The notes below the pieces were generated by a model that saw only the letters and a program-made list of their open reading frames with translations, had not been told where the DNA came from and made no database searches. A DNA stretch of 64,000 nt from Hymenobacter daecheongensis DSM 21074 (GTDB taxonomy: Bacteria; Bacteroidota; Bacteroidia; Cytophagales; Hymenobacteraceae). The DNA lies in NCBI RefSeq assembly GCF_900141805.1, contig NZ_FQYN01000001.1, positions 248,001 through 312,000 of the forward strand, given 5' to 3'. Below are positions 25,101 to 31,858 of this stretch, in pieces (position 1 is the stretch's first letter; each line of letters begins with the position of its first letter). Made by a program: the position numbers and the translations under genes.

Positions 25101-25621
25101 GCGGTGAAGAGCAAGGTCAAGGGCGAAGTGCCGCCGAGCAGCTGGGGCCCGCCGGGCATATTCGGCGACTCGTAGAACACGAGGTACATGTCGGAGAAGT
25201 CGCGGAACCGGTCGTCCTGCAGGAACAGGCGCAGGGTTTCGCCCAGCAGGCGGGTGCCTTCGTCCTGCTGCATCCGCCGCAGCTCGGCCTCCACGTTCCA
25301 GCGGCGCAGGGTGATTTTGCGGCCGGCCTGAGTGTAGAGGTTGTAATTGTAGAGGATTTCGAACAAATCCCAAAGGTGCGACACCAGCTCGTGGTAGACT
25401 GAGCCGGGGTTGCGCTGCCCTTCCCGGGCCAGGAAGTCGAAGGCGGTTTCAAACAGGTGCATCCGCGCAAACGGCGTCGGAATGCTCACCGCCACGTTCT
25501 TGGCCCGCCCGCCCGTGGGGTCGGTGACGGTATTGATTTCGGTGCTGGTGATGGGGGCGGTTTTCTGCCAGCCCTGCACCTGCTGGGAGCCGTTGTTGTG
25601 AAGACGAAGGACTTTGGGCAT
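22151..25621 (-). CDS. Large protein with C-terminal actin/Hsp70-fold ATPase domain
   Basis: A 1156-residue cytoplasmic protein. The first 585 residues match no family I recognise: mixed alpha/beta, with no signal peptide or membrane helix. The C-terminal half is an actin/Hsp70/MreB-type ATPase: phosphate-1 loop FAVDFGTSNTHVAYAD near 591-606, phosphate-2 loop INIDIGGGTTDLLIFAD near 822-838, and a late LCFSGKGSLYLRLL adenosine-type motif. Between these, PLSFDMFLRNQF and CISESVAPYYYL fit the subdomain connections. The layout recalls SrfB-type actin-like proteins, but homology is not shown. The ATG at 25621 is used because the upstream non-ATG extension is encoded by a dispersed repeat. It lies between the tubulin-like gene and the bitopic-protein gene and is the likely ATP-driven core of the cluster. 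Confidence 0.85.
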   Translation of the reverse strand: MPKVLRLHNNGSQQVQGWQKTAPITSTEINTVTDPTGGRAKNVAVSIPTPFARMHLFETAFDFLAREGQRNPGSVYHELVSHLWDLFEILYNYNLYTQAGRKITLRRWNVEAELRRMQQDEGTRLLGETLRLFLQDDRFRDFSDMYLVFYESPNMPGGPQLLGGTSPLTLLFTAPAVRQLDLERAQAKGHYFDNQVVLLEDRSPAFRDFVYELFLAYPQLQRREFAGSVFAGLDRNRINQMQMQGDHTAQQFATKYPAIADFQGNLASVKHVPLPSRADQSAVTSSDLFIAPTRQTNQSRPTPLVLRPNLTMQGANYLNGQPWDDRTPVPYADELTLENRVLPGKGFKYPYLTVGDFLEDALVELPYELNAQRFHTGKVTFQYGADTQGRARFPYLLPLRQTFFEYFSDHDLAELLTFTIDLNHVRIALRIPVQGGRFITFERSYYQNPQNPKDAQGREIPEKGRIVKANIGLGVLPFYKMRAQPEYNDFYKVMLVDADNSPTMLQRRYDLTFFVGGERLTDQGASKRATKFERTQKSVSTAGSTYYEITGTHFDLAELTCPPAFHGAPPARGLIVPRWRELDRGTRRFTFAVDFGTSNTHVAYADGPSAHPRPFTISESDLQMELLNAPLPDTGYSAYQRYMRGPGQLFDIPLIQNREFVPSIIGEAGSVYEFPIRTAVCETNSYANEPSKVLSNINIGFSINTETGQPPQNRFVTNLKWSAELDPQGVNRIAAFFKEILLLMKHKAAMQGGILEDTRVVWFAPLSFDMFLRNQFQQVWDEAFQQIFRARRPTQCISESVAPYYYLTATNQVVPNRDENVINIDIGGGTTDLLIFADQKPAFSSSFRFAGDDLWGDGYARVQGAPKQNGLLRLGVQYVESLPDSEENQEYKGYLRAALQNPDFGSADVTSLLFTYNDALRFTQSLGLGKGRQLRVLFYLHYTAIVYHVAQLVQHLGLKPPRYLCFSGKGSLYLRLLSGGASMAAIEKISKAVFKAATGQEAPQNFRVILADNPKEATTNGGVLFEESATSAADFDQIRTVKLDGALTGQDIDTARLKMPQVDADLKQSVIDNTKRFLDIVLDNDDVAPLMREVGVDVDRTRIKEMLLREIEDSLNLGLHQIGRNLGQGETLPETLFFYPLKQALYNLSRELISNG

Positions 25622-25629
25622 ATCGTGGA

Positions 25630-25813
25630 CCCCTCCCCCCGGCCCCCTCCCCAAAAGGGATGGGGAGCCTGACGAGGATGTTCGGGGCGTTTGTTTTGGA
25701 CTAAAAACCAGGGATTAAAACCGCAGCTACAACTACCGCGAGAGCAAGAGCAAGAGCTAGAACAAAAAGCCAAAGCTAGAGCCCCTCCCTTTTGGGGAGG
25801 GGTTGGGGAGGGG
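25630..25813. repeat. C/G-tract palindrome, CCCCTCCC...GGGGAGGGG family
   Basis: The C-rich left arm (25630-25660, ending CCCCAAAAGGGA) and the right arm (25786-25813, TCCCTTTTGGGGAGGGG) are complementary. The 125-base centre has a purine-rich run of GAGCAAGAGCAAGAGCTAG type. This kind of repeat is widely dispersed in bacterial genomes. It fills the gap between the tubulin-like and actin-like genes. Confidence 0.8.
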
Positions 25814-25819
25814 TTTCCG

Positions 25820-27268
25820 CTACACCACCTTCACCTTTTCCTCGAACGCCTTATCCGTCACCTGATCGAACAAAGCCACCAGCTTGCGAAAGCTGTCGGG
25901 CTCGTGGATGGACTTGGCGGCGTCGTTGAGCTGGTTGAGGAAGTAGTTCTGGCTGAGGCCCTTGTTGAAGAAGTCGTTCCACTTCTTTTCCACCGGCTTG
26001 CCCGCAATCATGGCGTTGAAGTCGTCGGTGGTCAGGTCGAAGGGGCGGAAGCTGCGGCGGTTCTGGCTGAGCTCCTTGAGCCACTCGTCGACGCCGTACT
26101 CAGGGCTGTGCAGGAAGTTGTTGAGTTCTTTGAAGATGGGCTCGTTGCGCAGGGCGTGGTCCAGGTTCAGGTTGTCGTGGTAGGGGGCCTTGTCGGTGGG
26201 CAGGTGCTGCTTGTGGTAGCGCGAGAAGTACAGCAGCTGGGTCAGGTGCTTGGCAATCAGCTCCCGGCTCTCGTCGGGCAGGTGGCTGAAGTTCAAATCC
26301 TGGGTGTCGGTGCCGAGGCCGTACTCGTGGAAGTGCGGGGCGCCGTTGCGCAGCTCCGCGTCGGAGTACTGCATGAAGTCGACCACGCTCAGGGCGGCCA
26401 GCAGCTCGATGAGGTGGGCCTTGTTGCGCTGGGCCGTGCCGCCGGGCTGGTTTTCGTAGGGCGTGTCGGGCGTGTCGGCCAGGTAGTACAGCGCGTCGAG
26501 ACCCTGCAGGTTGTGCTCGTAGTAGCTGAGCGCGGCCTTGGTCTTGGTCAGGAAGGAGTTGGAGTCGATAACCGAGTTATCCTCCGACTGCAGGGCGAAG
26601 TAGGGCATCACCGTCACGGCCCCGGTGAGAGCGTTGCGCAGGTAGCCGGCGTTGCTGAGGCGGGTGTTGGGGTCTTTCAGGTTTTTGAGCAGCAGCGGGA
26701 AGCCTGCGGCCCCCGTCCCGCCGAAGATGCTGGAGATGAAGAATACCCGGTCCCCGGCCTGGAAGTTGTCGGCGAAAAACCGGATTTCCGGCGACTCCAC
26801 TACTTTGTTCAGCACGATGCTGCCCACGTTGGGCGAGCCCCGGAAACCGATGGTCAGCGGGCTTTCCAGGTTGTCCTGGGTGAACAGCAACTCCACCAGC
26901 CCCTTGGAATCGACGGACAATTGGTCGTAGCTCAGGTACTGGCGGAAGCTCTGGTTGATGCCGCCGAAGTCGAATACGAATGTGTCCTTCACCCCGCCGT
27001 TGGTGTCGGCCGAGATGCTGCTCAGGGTGCTCATATCCGTCTGGAAGAAGCCGTCCTCGCGGGGCCCCAGGTGCTGGTAGATCTGCTGGTAGCTCTTGAG
27101 CATGTCCACCGTGCGGTTCATGTCGCCGTTGTGGGCGTCGGGGTCGATGATGATGGGCACCACCCGGTCGCAGTTGGCGAGCTTCACGCCCGAGGCCAGC
27201 AGCATGGTCAGGGACCGGATGACGCGGGAGCCGGTGCCGCCAATGCCGAAAATGAACAGTTTAGCCAT
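25820..27268 (-). CDS. Tubulin/FtsZ-superfamily-like protein
   Basis: A 482-residue cytoplasmic protein with the layout of the FtsZ/tubulin superfamily. The N-terminal LFIFGIGGTGSRVIRSL (residues 4-20) matches the first nucleotide-binding loop, and FISSIFGGTGAAGFP (177-191) contains GGTGAAG, the counterpart of the tubulin signature GGGTG[TS]G. A later Asn-rich helix may supply the base contacts. The C-terminal half is more divergent and longer than in FtsZ. This fits the poorly studied Pfam 'Tubulin like' group rather than a division FtsZ. The first Gly of the signature is replaced by Phe, so GTPase activity should be tested, not assumed. It is third in the cluster, after the vWA lipoprotein and the small membrane protein. 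Confidence 0.85.
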   Translation of the reverse strand: MAKLFIFGIGGTGSRVIRSLTMLLASGVKLANCDRVVPIIIDPDAHNGDMNRTVDMLKSYQQIYQHLGPREDGFFQTDMSTLSSISADTNGGVKDTFVFDFGGINQSFRQYLSYDQLSVDSKGLVELLFTQDNLESPLTIGFRGSPNVGSIVLNKVVESPEIRFFADNFQAGDRVFFISSIFGGTGAAGFPLLLKNLKDPNTRLSNAGYLRNALTGAVTVMPYFALQSEDNSVIDSNSFLTKTKAALSYYEHNLQGLDALYYLADTPDTPYENQPGGTAQRNKAHLIELLAALSVVDFMQYSDAELRNGAPHFHEYGLGTDTQDLNFSHLPDESRELIAKHLTQLLYFSRYHKQHLPTDKAPYHDNLNLDHALRNEPIFKELNNFLHSPEYGVDEWLKELSQNRRSFRPFDLTTDDFNAMIAGKPVEKKWNDFFNKGLSQNYFLNQLNDAAKSIHEPDSFRKLVALFDQVTDKAFEEKVKVV

Positions 27269-27314
27269 TGAATCGCAGATTTTGCTGATTAAGCGCGGAG
27301 TGCGCAGATTTCGT

Positions 27315-27403
27315 GTAGAGACGCATAATTGCGTCTGCCGTTGAACGATAGCCGCTTAGCCGCCGGACCATCCAACGATTGAGACGCAAGTATGCGTCTC
27401 TAC
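27315..27403. repeat. Dispersed palindrome, AGACGCA...TGCGTCT family, copy 3
   Basis: Arms at 27315-27336 and 27381-27403 are complementary (GAGACGCAAGTATGCGTCTC is the right-arm core). It sits between the small membrane protein gene and the tubulin-like gene. Confidence 0.8.
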
Positions 27404-27407
27404 ATTC

Positions 27408-27800
27408 CTAAAAAGGCGTCGTACTGGCGTTGGTGGAGCCCCGCTTGAGCAACACCGAGAACAGGAAAAACCAGAACAGGCCCAGGATGGCGTTCCAGGT
27501 GGCCATCCAGTAGATGTAGCTGTGCGAGGCCACTTCCTGCGCATTGGTCTGCCAGATGCCGATTACAAAGGCCAGTACGGCATTAACCACCAGGAAAATC
27601 ACCCAGTGCCGCACCTTGTTGAAGGTGGCCACGCCCAGGGCGCGGTTGATGAGGTAGTAGAAAATGAGCACCATAGCCAGGGACAGGCCGATGGTGAGCA
27701 GGCCCACGTTGGGGAAAATCACCTCCCGGTACACGGGCGTTTCGGAAGGAGGCTGCGGGGTGCCGATAAGCTCGTAGATGAAGCGGAAGAAACCTTTCAT
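27408..27800 (-). CDS. Small three-helix membrane protein of the cytoskeletal cluster
   Basis: A 130-residue inner-membrane protein with three predicted helices at about 31-52 (NVGLLTIGLSLAMVLIFYYL), 64-84 (RHWVIFLVVNAVLAFVIGIW) and 98-118 (WMATWNAILGLFWFFLFSVL). A 30-residue N-terminal arm (MKGFFRFIYELIGTPQPP) may lie along the membrane. No family was recognised. It lies 107 bases after the vWA lipoprotein gene and 139 before the tubulin-like gene on the same strand, so co-expression is likely. A role as membrane anchor for a soluble partner such as the tubulin-like protein is plausible but unproven. Confidence 0.8.
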   Translation of the reverse strand: MKGFFRFIYELIGTPQPPSETPVYREVIFPNVGLLTIGLSLAMVLIFYYLINRALGVATFNKVRHWVIFLVVNAVLAFVIGIWQTNAQEVASHSYIYWMATWNAILGLFWFFLFSVLLKRGSTNASTTPF

Positions 27801-27907
27801 TCTTAGAAATTTTGAATTTTAAATACTGAATGCTGAATGGAAAGGATTGAGTAGTGCGGCGGAAGACAGTATCCATTCAAAACGCAACCCTCAAGATTCC
27901 CCATTGC

Positions 27908-29293
27908 TTAGTCTGCAGGCTGCAGAGTGAGCGGGATAATGAACACCGGCGTTGGGGTCTGCTCAGTGGCAGTTACAGCCTGCACGCCATCCATGAGGCT
28001 GCTGAGAGCAAAGGTTTTGGTGCCGGTCTGGTTGATGTTGCTGTCGTTTTTGGTGGTCCACTGCGCCACCCAGGCCGGGCGCTGGTTCCGGAGCACCAGT
28101 TGGAGCGGGCGGGCGGCCTTGCCGAGCTTGGTAACGTGCACTTTCACAAAATGCGTGTACTTACTTTCCTCACCGCTGCTGTTTTTTGTCTGCTCATTAG
28201 CGGCAAACACGCTAACTATCTTCGCGTCGGTGTCCTGGGCCTGTATGTTAAGACTGGTTTTCAGGTAGTTCAGGTCGCGGTAGAGGGCCGGCAGGGTTTT
28301 CAGGTCCATGCCCACCACAAATTCTACTGGTTCCTTGGCAGAGATGCTGCTCACGGCCACGGTATGGTATGAAGCCCCGGCGGCCCGCTTGCTGGCGTCT
28401 TTCTCGCCGTAGTACCAAGCACCCACATTCTGAAAGCGGCTAAGCAAAGAGGAGGCCGGCGTGGGGTACTTCACCCCAAAGTGAGCCTGCTGCCCCGGCT
28501 GCCGCTCCAGCAGCGCCGCATCGAAGCGGCGCACGGCATCGGCAGGGCCAATGACCCAGAAGTAGTACGGAATCGGCGTGTCGCAGCAGGCGCTGATTTT
28601 CCTCACGCCGGTATTGAGGGCTGGATAGTACGCGCCGCGAAAATCCGACGTGTAGCCGTACACCGAGATGGCCAGGTCGGGGCGCTGGGTGCGGTTCAGC
28701 GCGTCGGTGATATCGGTGCTGATGTAGGGAATGGCCCCGGCGTTTTTCGGCGAGTAGATGAAGTCCGAAATCAACACGCTCACCGTGTTGGTGGCATAAT
28801 AGCCGCTAACCAGCGTGTCGAGCACCGTCGGAATATCGGTACTGCTGGCGGGCTGCTGAATGCCGGAGCGCACCGTCTGGGAAAGCTGTTGGTAGGAGTC
28901 GCGGTAGGGCTTTTCCTTGATGCGGAAGTAGGTTTTGCGGGCCGCGCTGCTGCGGTTCACTTCTGACAGAAACTGTGCTACATGCTGCTGGAAGCGGGTA
29001 TTAGCGGCATCCGCGCCGGTTTTGGGCATGAAACCTTCCATAGAGCCCGATACTTCCAGAAACACGTTCACCTGGGCCAGCGGGCCAGCAGCCGCAGTTG
29101 CTGGGGCAGAATTATTGGTAGCATCAGCCGTGGGCGCGGGAGTCGTGGCGTTTTCGTCCGGGGCGGCGGTTTCGGTAGAGGCAGCTGGCGCGGTGGCCTT
29201 TTCGCCCTTCATATCGGAGCGGGAGTAGCAGCCGGCCAGCAACAGGCCCACGGTCAGGGCAGGAAGCAGGCGAAAAGAACGGGTCAAGTGCAT
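27908..29293 (-). CDS. vWA-like domain lipoprotein, first gene of the cytoskeletal cluster
   Basis: A 461-residue lipoprotein. MHLTRSFRLLPALTVGLLLAG precedes the lipid-carrying Cys22, then about 45 residues of Ala/Thr/Pro-rich linker. From about residue 75 the fold looks like a von Willebrand A domain: VNVFLEVSGSMEGF gives a MIDAS-type E80-x-S82-x-S84 (the usual first Asp is replaced by Glu), and VLISDFIY near 173-180 supplies the later MIDAS Asp177. The remaining 280 residues continue as alpha/beta elements without a clear second domain. Exported vWA domains bind partner proteins in a metal-dependent way. As the first gene in the cluster it would act on the periplasmic side, perhaps touching the bitopic protein or the OmpA-like domain. 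The gap to the upstream nucleotidyltransferase contains a terminator at 29470-29514, so a promoter should lie at 29294-29460. Confidence 0.8.
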   Translation of the reverse strand: MHLTRSFRLLPALTVGLLLAGCYSRSDMKGEKATAPAASTETAAPDENATTPAPTADATNNSAPATAAAGPLAQVNVFLEVSGSMEGFMPKTGADAANTRFQQHVAQFLSEVNRSSAARKTYFRIKEKPYRDSYQQLSQTVRSGIQQPASSTDIPTVLDTLVSGYYATNTVSVLISDFIYSPKNAGAIPYISTDITDALNRTQRPDLAISVYGYTSDFRGAYYPALNTGVRKISACCDTPIPYYFWVIGPADAVRRFDAALLERQPGQQAHFGVKYPTPASSLLSRFQNVGAWYYGEKDASKRAAGASYHTVAVSSISAKEPVEFVVGMDLKTLPALYRDLNYLKTSLNIQAQDTDAKIVSVFAANEQTKNSSGEESKYTHFVKVHVTKLGKAARPLQLVLRNQRPAWVAQWTTKNDSNINQTGTKTFALSSLMDGVQAVTATEQTPTPVFIIPLTLQPAD

Positions 29294-29469
29294 TCGAAAA
29301 AAGTAAGAGCCGCCAACCGACGTCGTTTGCTGCGTACTGCCAACGGGTCGGGCAGGTTGTGAGCGGAACGTGTGTAAGGCTATAAAATTTTATGGCAAAA
29401 ACCGCATATAGGATTTGCGCGCCGAACAAAGCCGTGCCGCTCAGCCCGATAAAACTGTGCCACAACGAA

Positions 29470-29514
29470 AAAGGCTTCGTGGCTTTACTGTATCAGTAAA
29501 GCCACGAAGCCTTT
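29470..29514 (-). terminator. Strong hairpin terminator after the nucleotidyltransferase gene
   Basis: A perfect 21-bp stem (29470-29490 with 29494-29514) around a 3-base loop, with core GGCTTCGTGGCTTTACTG and an oligo-T tract on the minus strand. It separates the nucleotidyltransferase transcript from the cytoskeletal cluster. Confidence 0.92.
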
Positions 29515-29555
29515 GCAAATTAATCCCAAGTAGCGAAGCAGCCGCAGCGCAGCGG

Positions 29556-30554
29556 CTAGTTATAGTCAATTTCCGTGTTGTCGCCGATGTTCAGCGTGTG
29601 GTTCAGGCCGCGGAACGAGGCATCGGAGCCCACGATGCAGTCGTGCATCACGGCCTGGCGCAACTCGCTGTAGGAGCCGATGATGGAGTCGCTCAGAATG
29701 GTGTTTTTGACGATGGTCCGGTCGCCGATGGCCACGTTGGGGCCGATGATGGAGTGCGAAATCTGGCAGTCCTTGCCGATGCTGACGGGCGGGATGATGA
29801 TGGTATCGGGAAACTCGGTGTAGTCGCGCTCCAGAAATTCGGGGCGGTTCAGCAGGCGGGCGTTGGCTTCGAGCAGGCTTTCCTTGCGGCCGCAGTCAAA
29901 CCAGTTGTCTACCGGCGCCGTGGTCATCTGGGCCCCGTCCTGAATCATGAGCATCAGCGCGTCGGTGAGCTGAAACTCGCCGTGGGTGCGCTGGTCCTGG
30001 TCGATGAGGCGCTCCAGAGCCGAGGCCAGCCAGTCGGCATTGGCAAGCTTATACAGCCCCACCAGCGCGTAGTTCGACTTCGGAATGCGCGGCTTCTCCA
30101 CCACTTTGGTCACGCGCCCGCTGGTGCCGGTTTCGACCAGGCCAAACATGCTGGGCGTTTTCACTTCCTTCACGGCCAGCACGTTGCCGGGCGTGTGCAG
30201 CAGCAAGCCCAGATCTACGTCCACGATGGTGTCGCCGAGCATAATCAGCACGCCGTCGTGTTCGTGGCGGAAAGTCTCGCGGGCCAGCCACAACGCATGG
30301 CCGATGCCTTCGCGCGGCTCCTGCACCACAAACGTAGACCTCAGCTCGGGGTACTGCCGGCGCACGTAGCTCTCAATCTTCTCGCCCAGATAGCCGATGA
30401 TAAAGACAAACTCCTCGATGCCGGCGGCTCGCAGCCGATCAATGATGTGCCCCAGAATGGTGTTGCCGGCCACGGGCACCAGCGACTTGGGCTGGGTGTG
30501 CGTGTGCGGGCGCAGGCGCGACCCAATACCCGCAACGGGAATAACAGCTTTCAT
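29556..30554 (-). CDS. Sugar-1-phosphate nucleotidyltransferase with C-terminal beta-helix
   Basis: A 332-residue nucleotidyltransferase that should activate a sugar phosphate with NTP or dTTP to give a nucleotide sugar and pyrophosphate. The N-terminal MKAVIPVAGIGSRLRPHTHTQPK (residues 1-23) is the nucleotide-binding signature with catalytic Arg and Lys. GDTIVDVD near 108-115 is the metal-binding Asp motif, and VVEKPRIPKSNYALVGLY near 150-168 matches the sugar-binding segment. The C-terminal 80 residues (IGKDCQISHSIIGPNVAIGD) form hexapeptide repeats of a left-handed beta-helix. The family includes glucose-1-phosphate thymidylyl- and uridylyltransferases; the sugar is not certain. The ATG at 30554 begins the family motif, so the longer upstream frame is rejected. 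A TACTTTGC promoter-like box lies at 30579-30586. Confidence 0.9.
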   Translation of the reverse strand: MKAVIPVAGIGSRLRPHTHTQPKSLVPVAGNTILGHIIDRLRAAGIEEFVFIIGYLGEKIESYVRRQYPELRSTFVVQEPREGIGHALWLARETFRHEHDGVLIMLGDTIVDVDLGLLLHTPGNVLAVKEVKTPSMFGLVETGTSGRVTKVVEKPRIPKSNYALVGLYKLANADWLASALERLIDQDQRTHGEFQLTDALMLMIQDGAQMTTAPVDNWFDCGRKESLLEANARLLNRPEFLERDYTEFPDTIIIPPVSIGKDCQISHSIIGPNVAIGDRTIVKNTILSDSIIGSYSELRQAVMHDCIVGSDASFRGLNHTLNIGDNTEIDYN

Positions 30555-30578
30555 GAACGATGACGCTAGCGTAAGTCC

Positions 30579-30586
30579 GCAAAGTA
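30579..30586 (-). promoter_or_regulatory. Putative -7 promoter box (TACTTTGC) for the nucleotidyltransferase gene
   Basis: It matches the local TAnnTTTG/TAnnTTG pattern, 25 bases before the ATG at 30554. A similar TACTTTGC box on the plus strand near 30642 could serve the divergent LemA operon. Confidence 0.35.
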
Positions 30587-30754
30587 AGGAATCATTGCGG
30601 AGCGAACCGCAACCCGATACAACCGCAATGGCCTGAATGCGTACTTTGCAGCGCACCGGCCCGCGGGCGGTCTGTCGTAACCGGCCGCGCCGCCTGCGGG
30701 TTTTGTTTTCCGCGCTCTTTCTCTCCTTTTCCTTCCAACCTCCAATTCTCTCCC

Positions 30755-31333
30755 ATGAAACGCTTTCTTCTCTACTTCGTCGGTCTGGCGATTTTGCTTT
30801 CCCAGTCGTCGTGCGGCTACAACTCGATGGTGTCGAAAGACCAAGCCGTGAAAGCCCAGTGGGCCAACGTGCAAAACAGCTACCAGCGCCGCGCCGACCT
30901 GATTCCGAACTTGGTGAACACCGTGAAAGGTGCCGCCAACTTCGAGAAGTCGACCCTGACGGACGTAATTAATGCCCGCGCCAAAGCCACCAGCGTGCAG
31001 CTTTCGTCTGACCAGCTGACCCCTGAAAACATCAAGAAATTTCAGGAAGCCCAGAGCCAGGTATCAGCCGGATTGGGCCGCTTGCTGGCCGTGTCGGAAA
31101 ACTACCCTGAGCTGAAAGCCAACGCCAACTTCCAGGAGCTGCAGGCCCAGATCGAGGGCACCGAAAACCGCATCAACGTGGAGCGCGGCAAGTTCAACGC
31201 GGCCACCAACGACTACAACGGCTACATCAAGTCGTTCCCGAATAATCTGTTTGCCGGCATGTTCGGCTTCAAGGAGAAACCCTATTTCGAAGCCGACGCC
31301 GCTTCGCAAAAAGCCCCGACGGTTCAATTTTAA
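30755..31333 (+). CDS. LemA family lipoprotein
   Basis: A 192-residue LemA-family protein with a lipobox-like N terminus (MKRFLLYFVGLAILLSQSSC, Cys20), so it is probably a lipoprotein rather than the usual membrane-helix form. The family core is complete: MVSKDQAVKAQWANVQNSYQ, RRADLIPNLVNTVKGAANFE near residues 45-65, LGRLLAVSENYPELKANANF near 107-126, and ENRINVERGKFNAATNDYN near 136-154. LemA proteins are long antiparallel helical bundles of unknown function, widely found in bacteria beside TPM-domain proteins, as here: two TPM genes follow on the same strand. The start is a good ATG after a GC-poor leader. A regulatory or envelope-quality role is suggested only by the recurrent gene pairing. 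Confidence 0.92.
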   Translation: MKRFLLYFVGLAILLSQSSCGYNSMVSKDQAVKAQWANVQNSYQRRADLIPNLVNTVKGAANFEKSTLTDVINARAKATSVQLSSDQLTPENIKKFQEAQSQVSAGLGRLLAVSENYPELKANANFQELQAQIEGTENRINVERGKFNAATNDYNGYIKSFPNNLFAGMFGFKEKPYFEADAASQKAPTVQF

Positions 31334-31356
31334 GCTCGTTTCAAAGTAAAACGGCT

Positions 31357-31384
31357 GTCATGCTGAGCTTGCCGAAGCATGACA
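31357..31384. repeat. Half-copy of the TCATGCTGAGC palindromic repeat
   Basis: GTCATGCTGAGCTTGCCGAA followed by GCATGAC matches the left arm of the 22034-22124 element, but the complementary right arm is missing. It lies between lemA and the first TPM gene. Confidence 0.6.
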
Positions 31385-31402
31385 CGTTAATAAACAGCAG
31401 GA

Positions 31403-31858
31403 ATGAACAACCCTCTCACTCCGGAGCAGGAGGCGGCGCTGGTCGCCGCCATCCGGCAGGCGGAAATCACGACTTCCGGCGAAATCCGGGTGCATCTGGA
31501 AGATGCCTGCCCCACGCCCGAGCCCCTGGACCGCGCCGCGCAGGTTTTTGCCGAGCTGAACATGCACAAAACGGCCTTGCGCAACGGCGTGCTGTTTTAC
31601 CTGGCCTGGGATACGCGCCAGTTTGCCGTCATCGGCGATGCAGGCATCAACTCCGTGGTGTCGGATGAGTTCTGGGAAATCACCAAGGAAGCCGTGCTGG
31701 AGCAGTTTCGCCTCGGCAAATTCGTGCTGGGCCTGGAGCGCGGTATTAAGATGGTGGGCGAGCAGCTGCAGCACCACTTCCCCTACGACCACGCCACCGA
31801 CCACAACGAACTCGACGACACCATCTCGTTTGGCGACGCCAAGCCGCCGCGCGTATGA
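31403..31858 (+). CDS. TPM-domain protein without membrane anchor
   Basis: A 151-residue TPM-domain (Psb32-like) protein lacking signal peptide and membrane helix. LTPEQEAALVAAIRQAEITTSGEIRVHLE is the canonical domain start, and the AELNMHKTALRNGVLFYLAW and QFAVIGDAGINSVVS segments are typical. The C-terminal tail is acidic with His. Domains of this family are thought to act in protein-turnover or photosystem-repair-type contexts; in bacteria the role is open. It overlaps the next TPM gene by four bases (ATGA), showing translational coupling. The LemA-TPM-TPM order is a recurring bacterial arrangement. Confidence 0.9.
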   Translation: MNNPLTPEQEAALVAAIRQAEITTSGEIRVHLEDACPTPEPLDRAAQVFAELNMHKTALRNGVLFYLAWDTRQFAVIGDAGINSVVSDEFWEITKEAVLEQFRLGKFVLGLERGIKMVGEQLQHHFPYDHATDHNELDDTISFGDAKPPRV

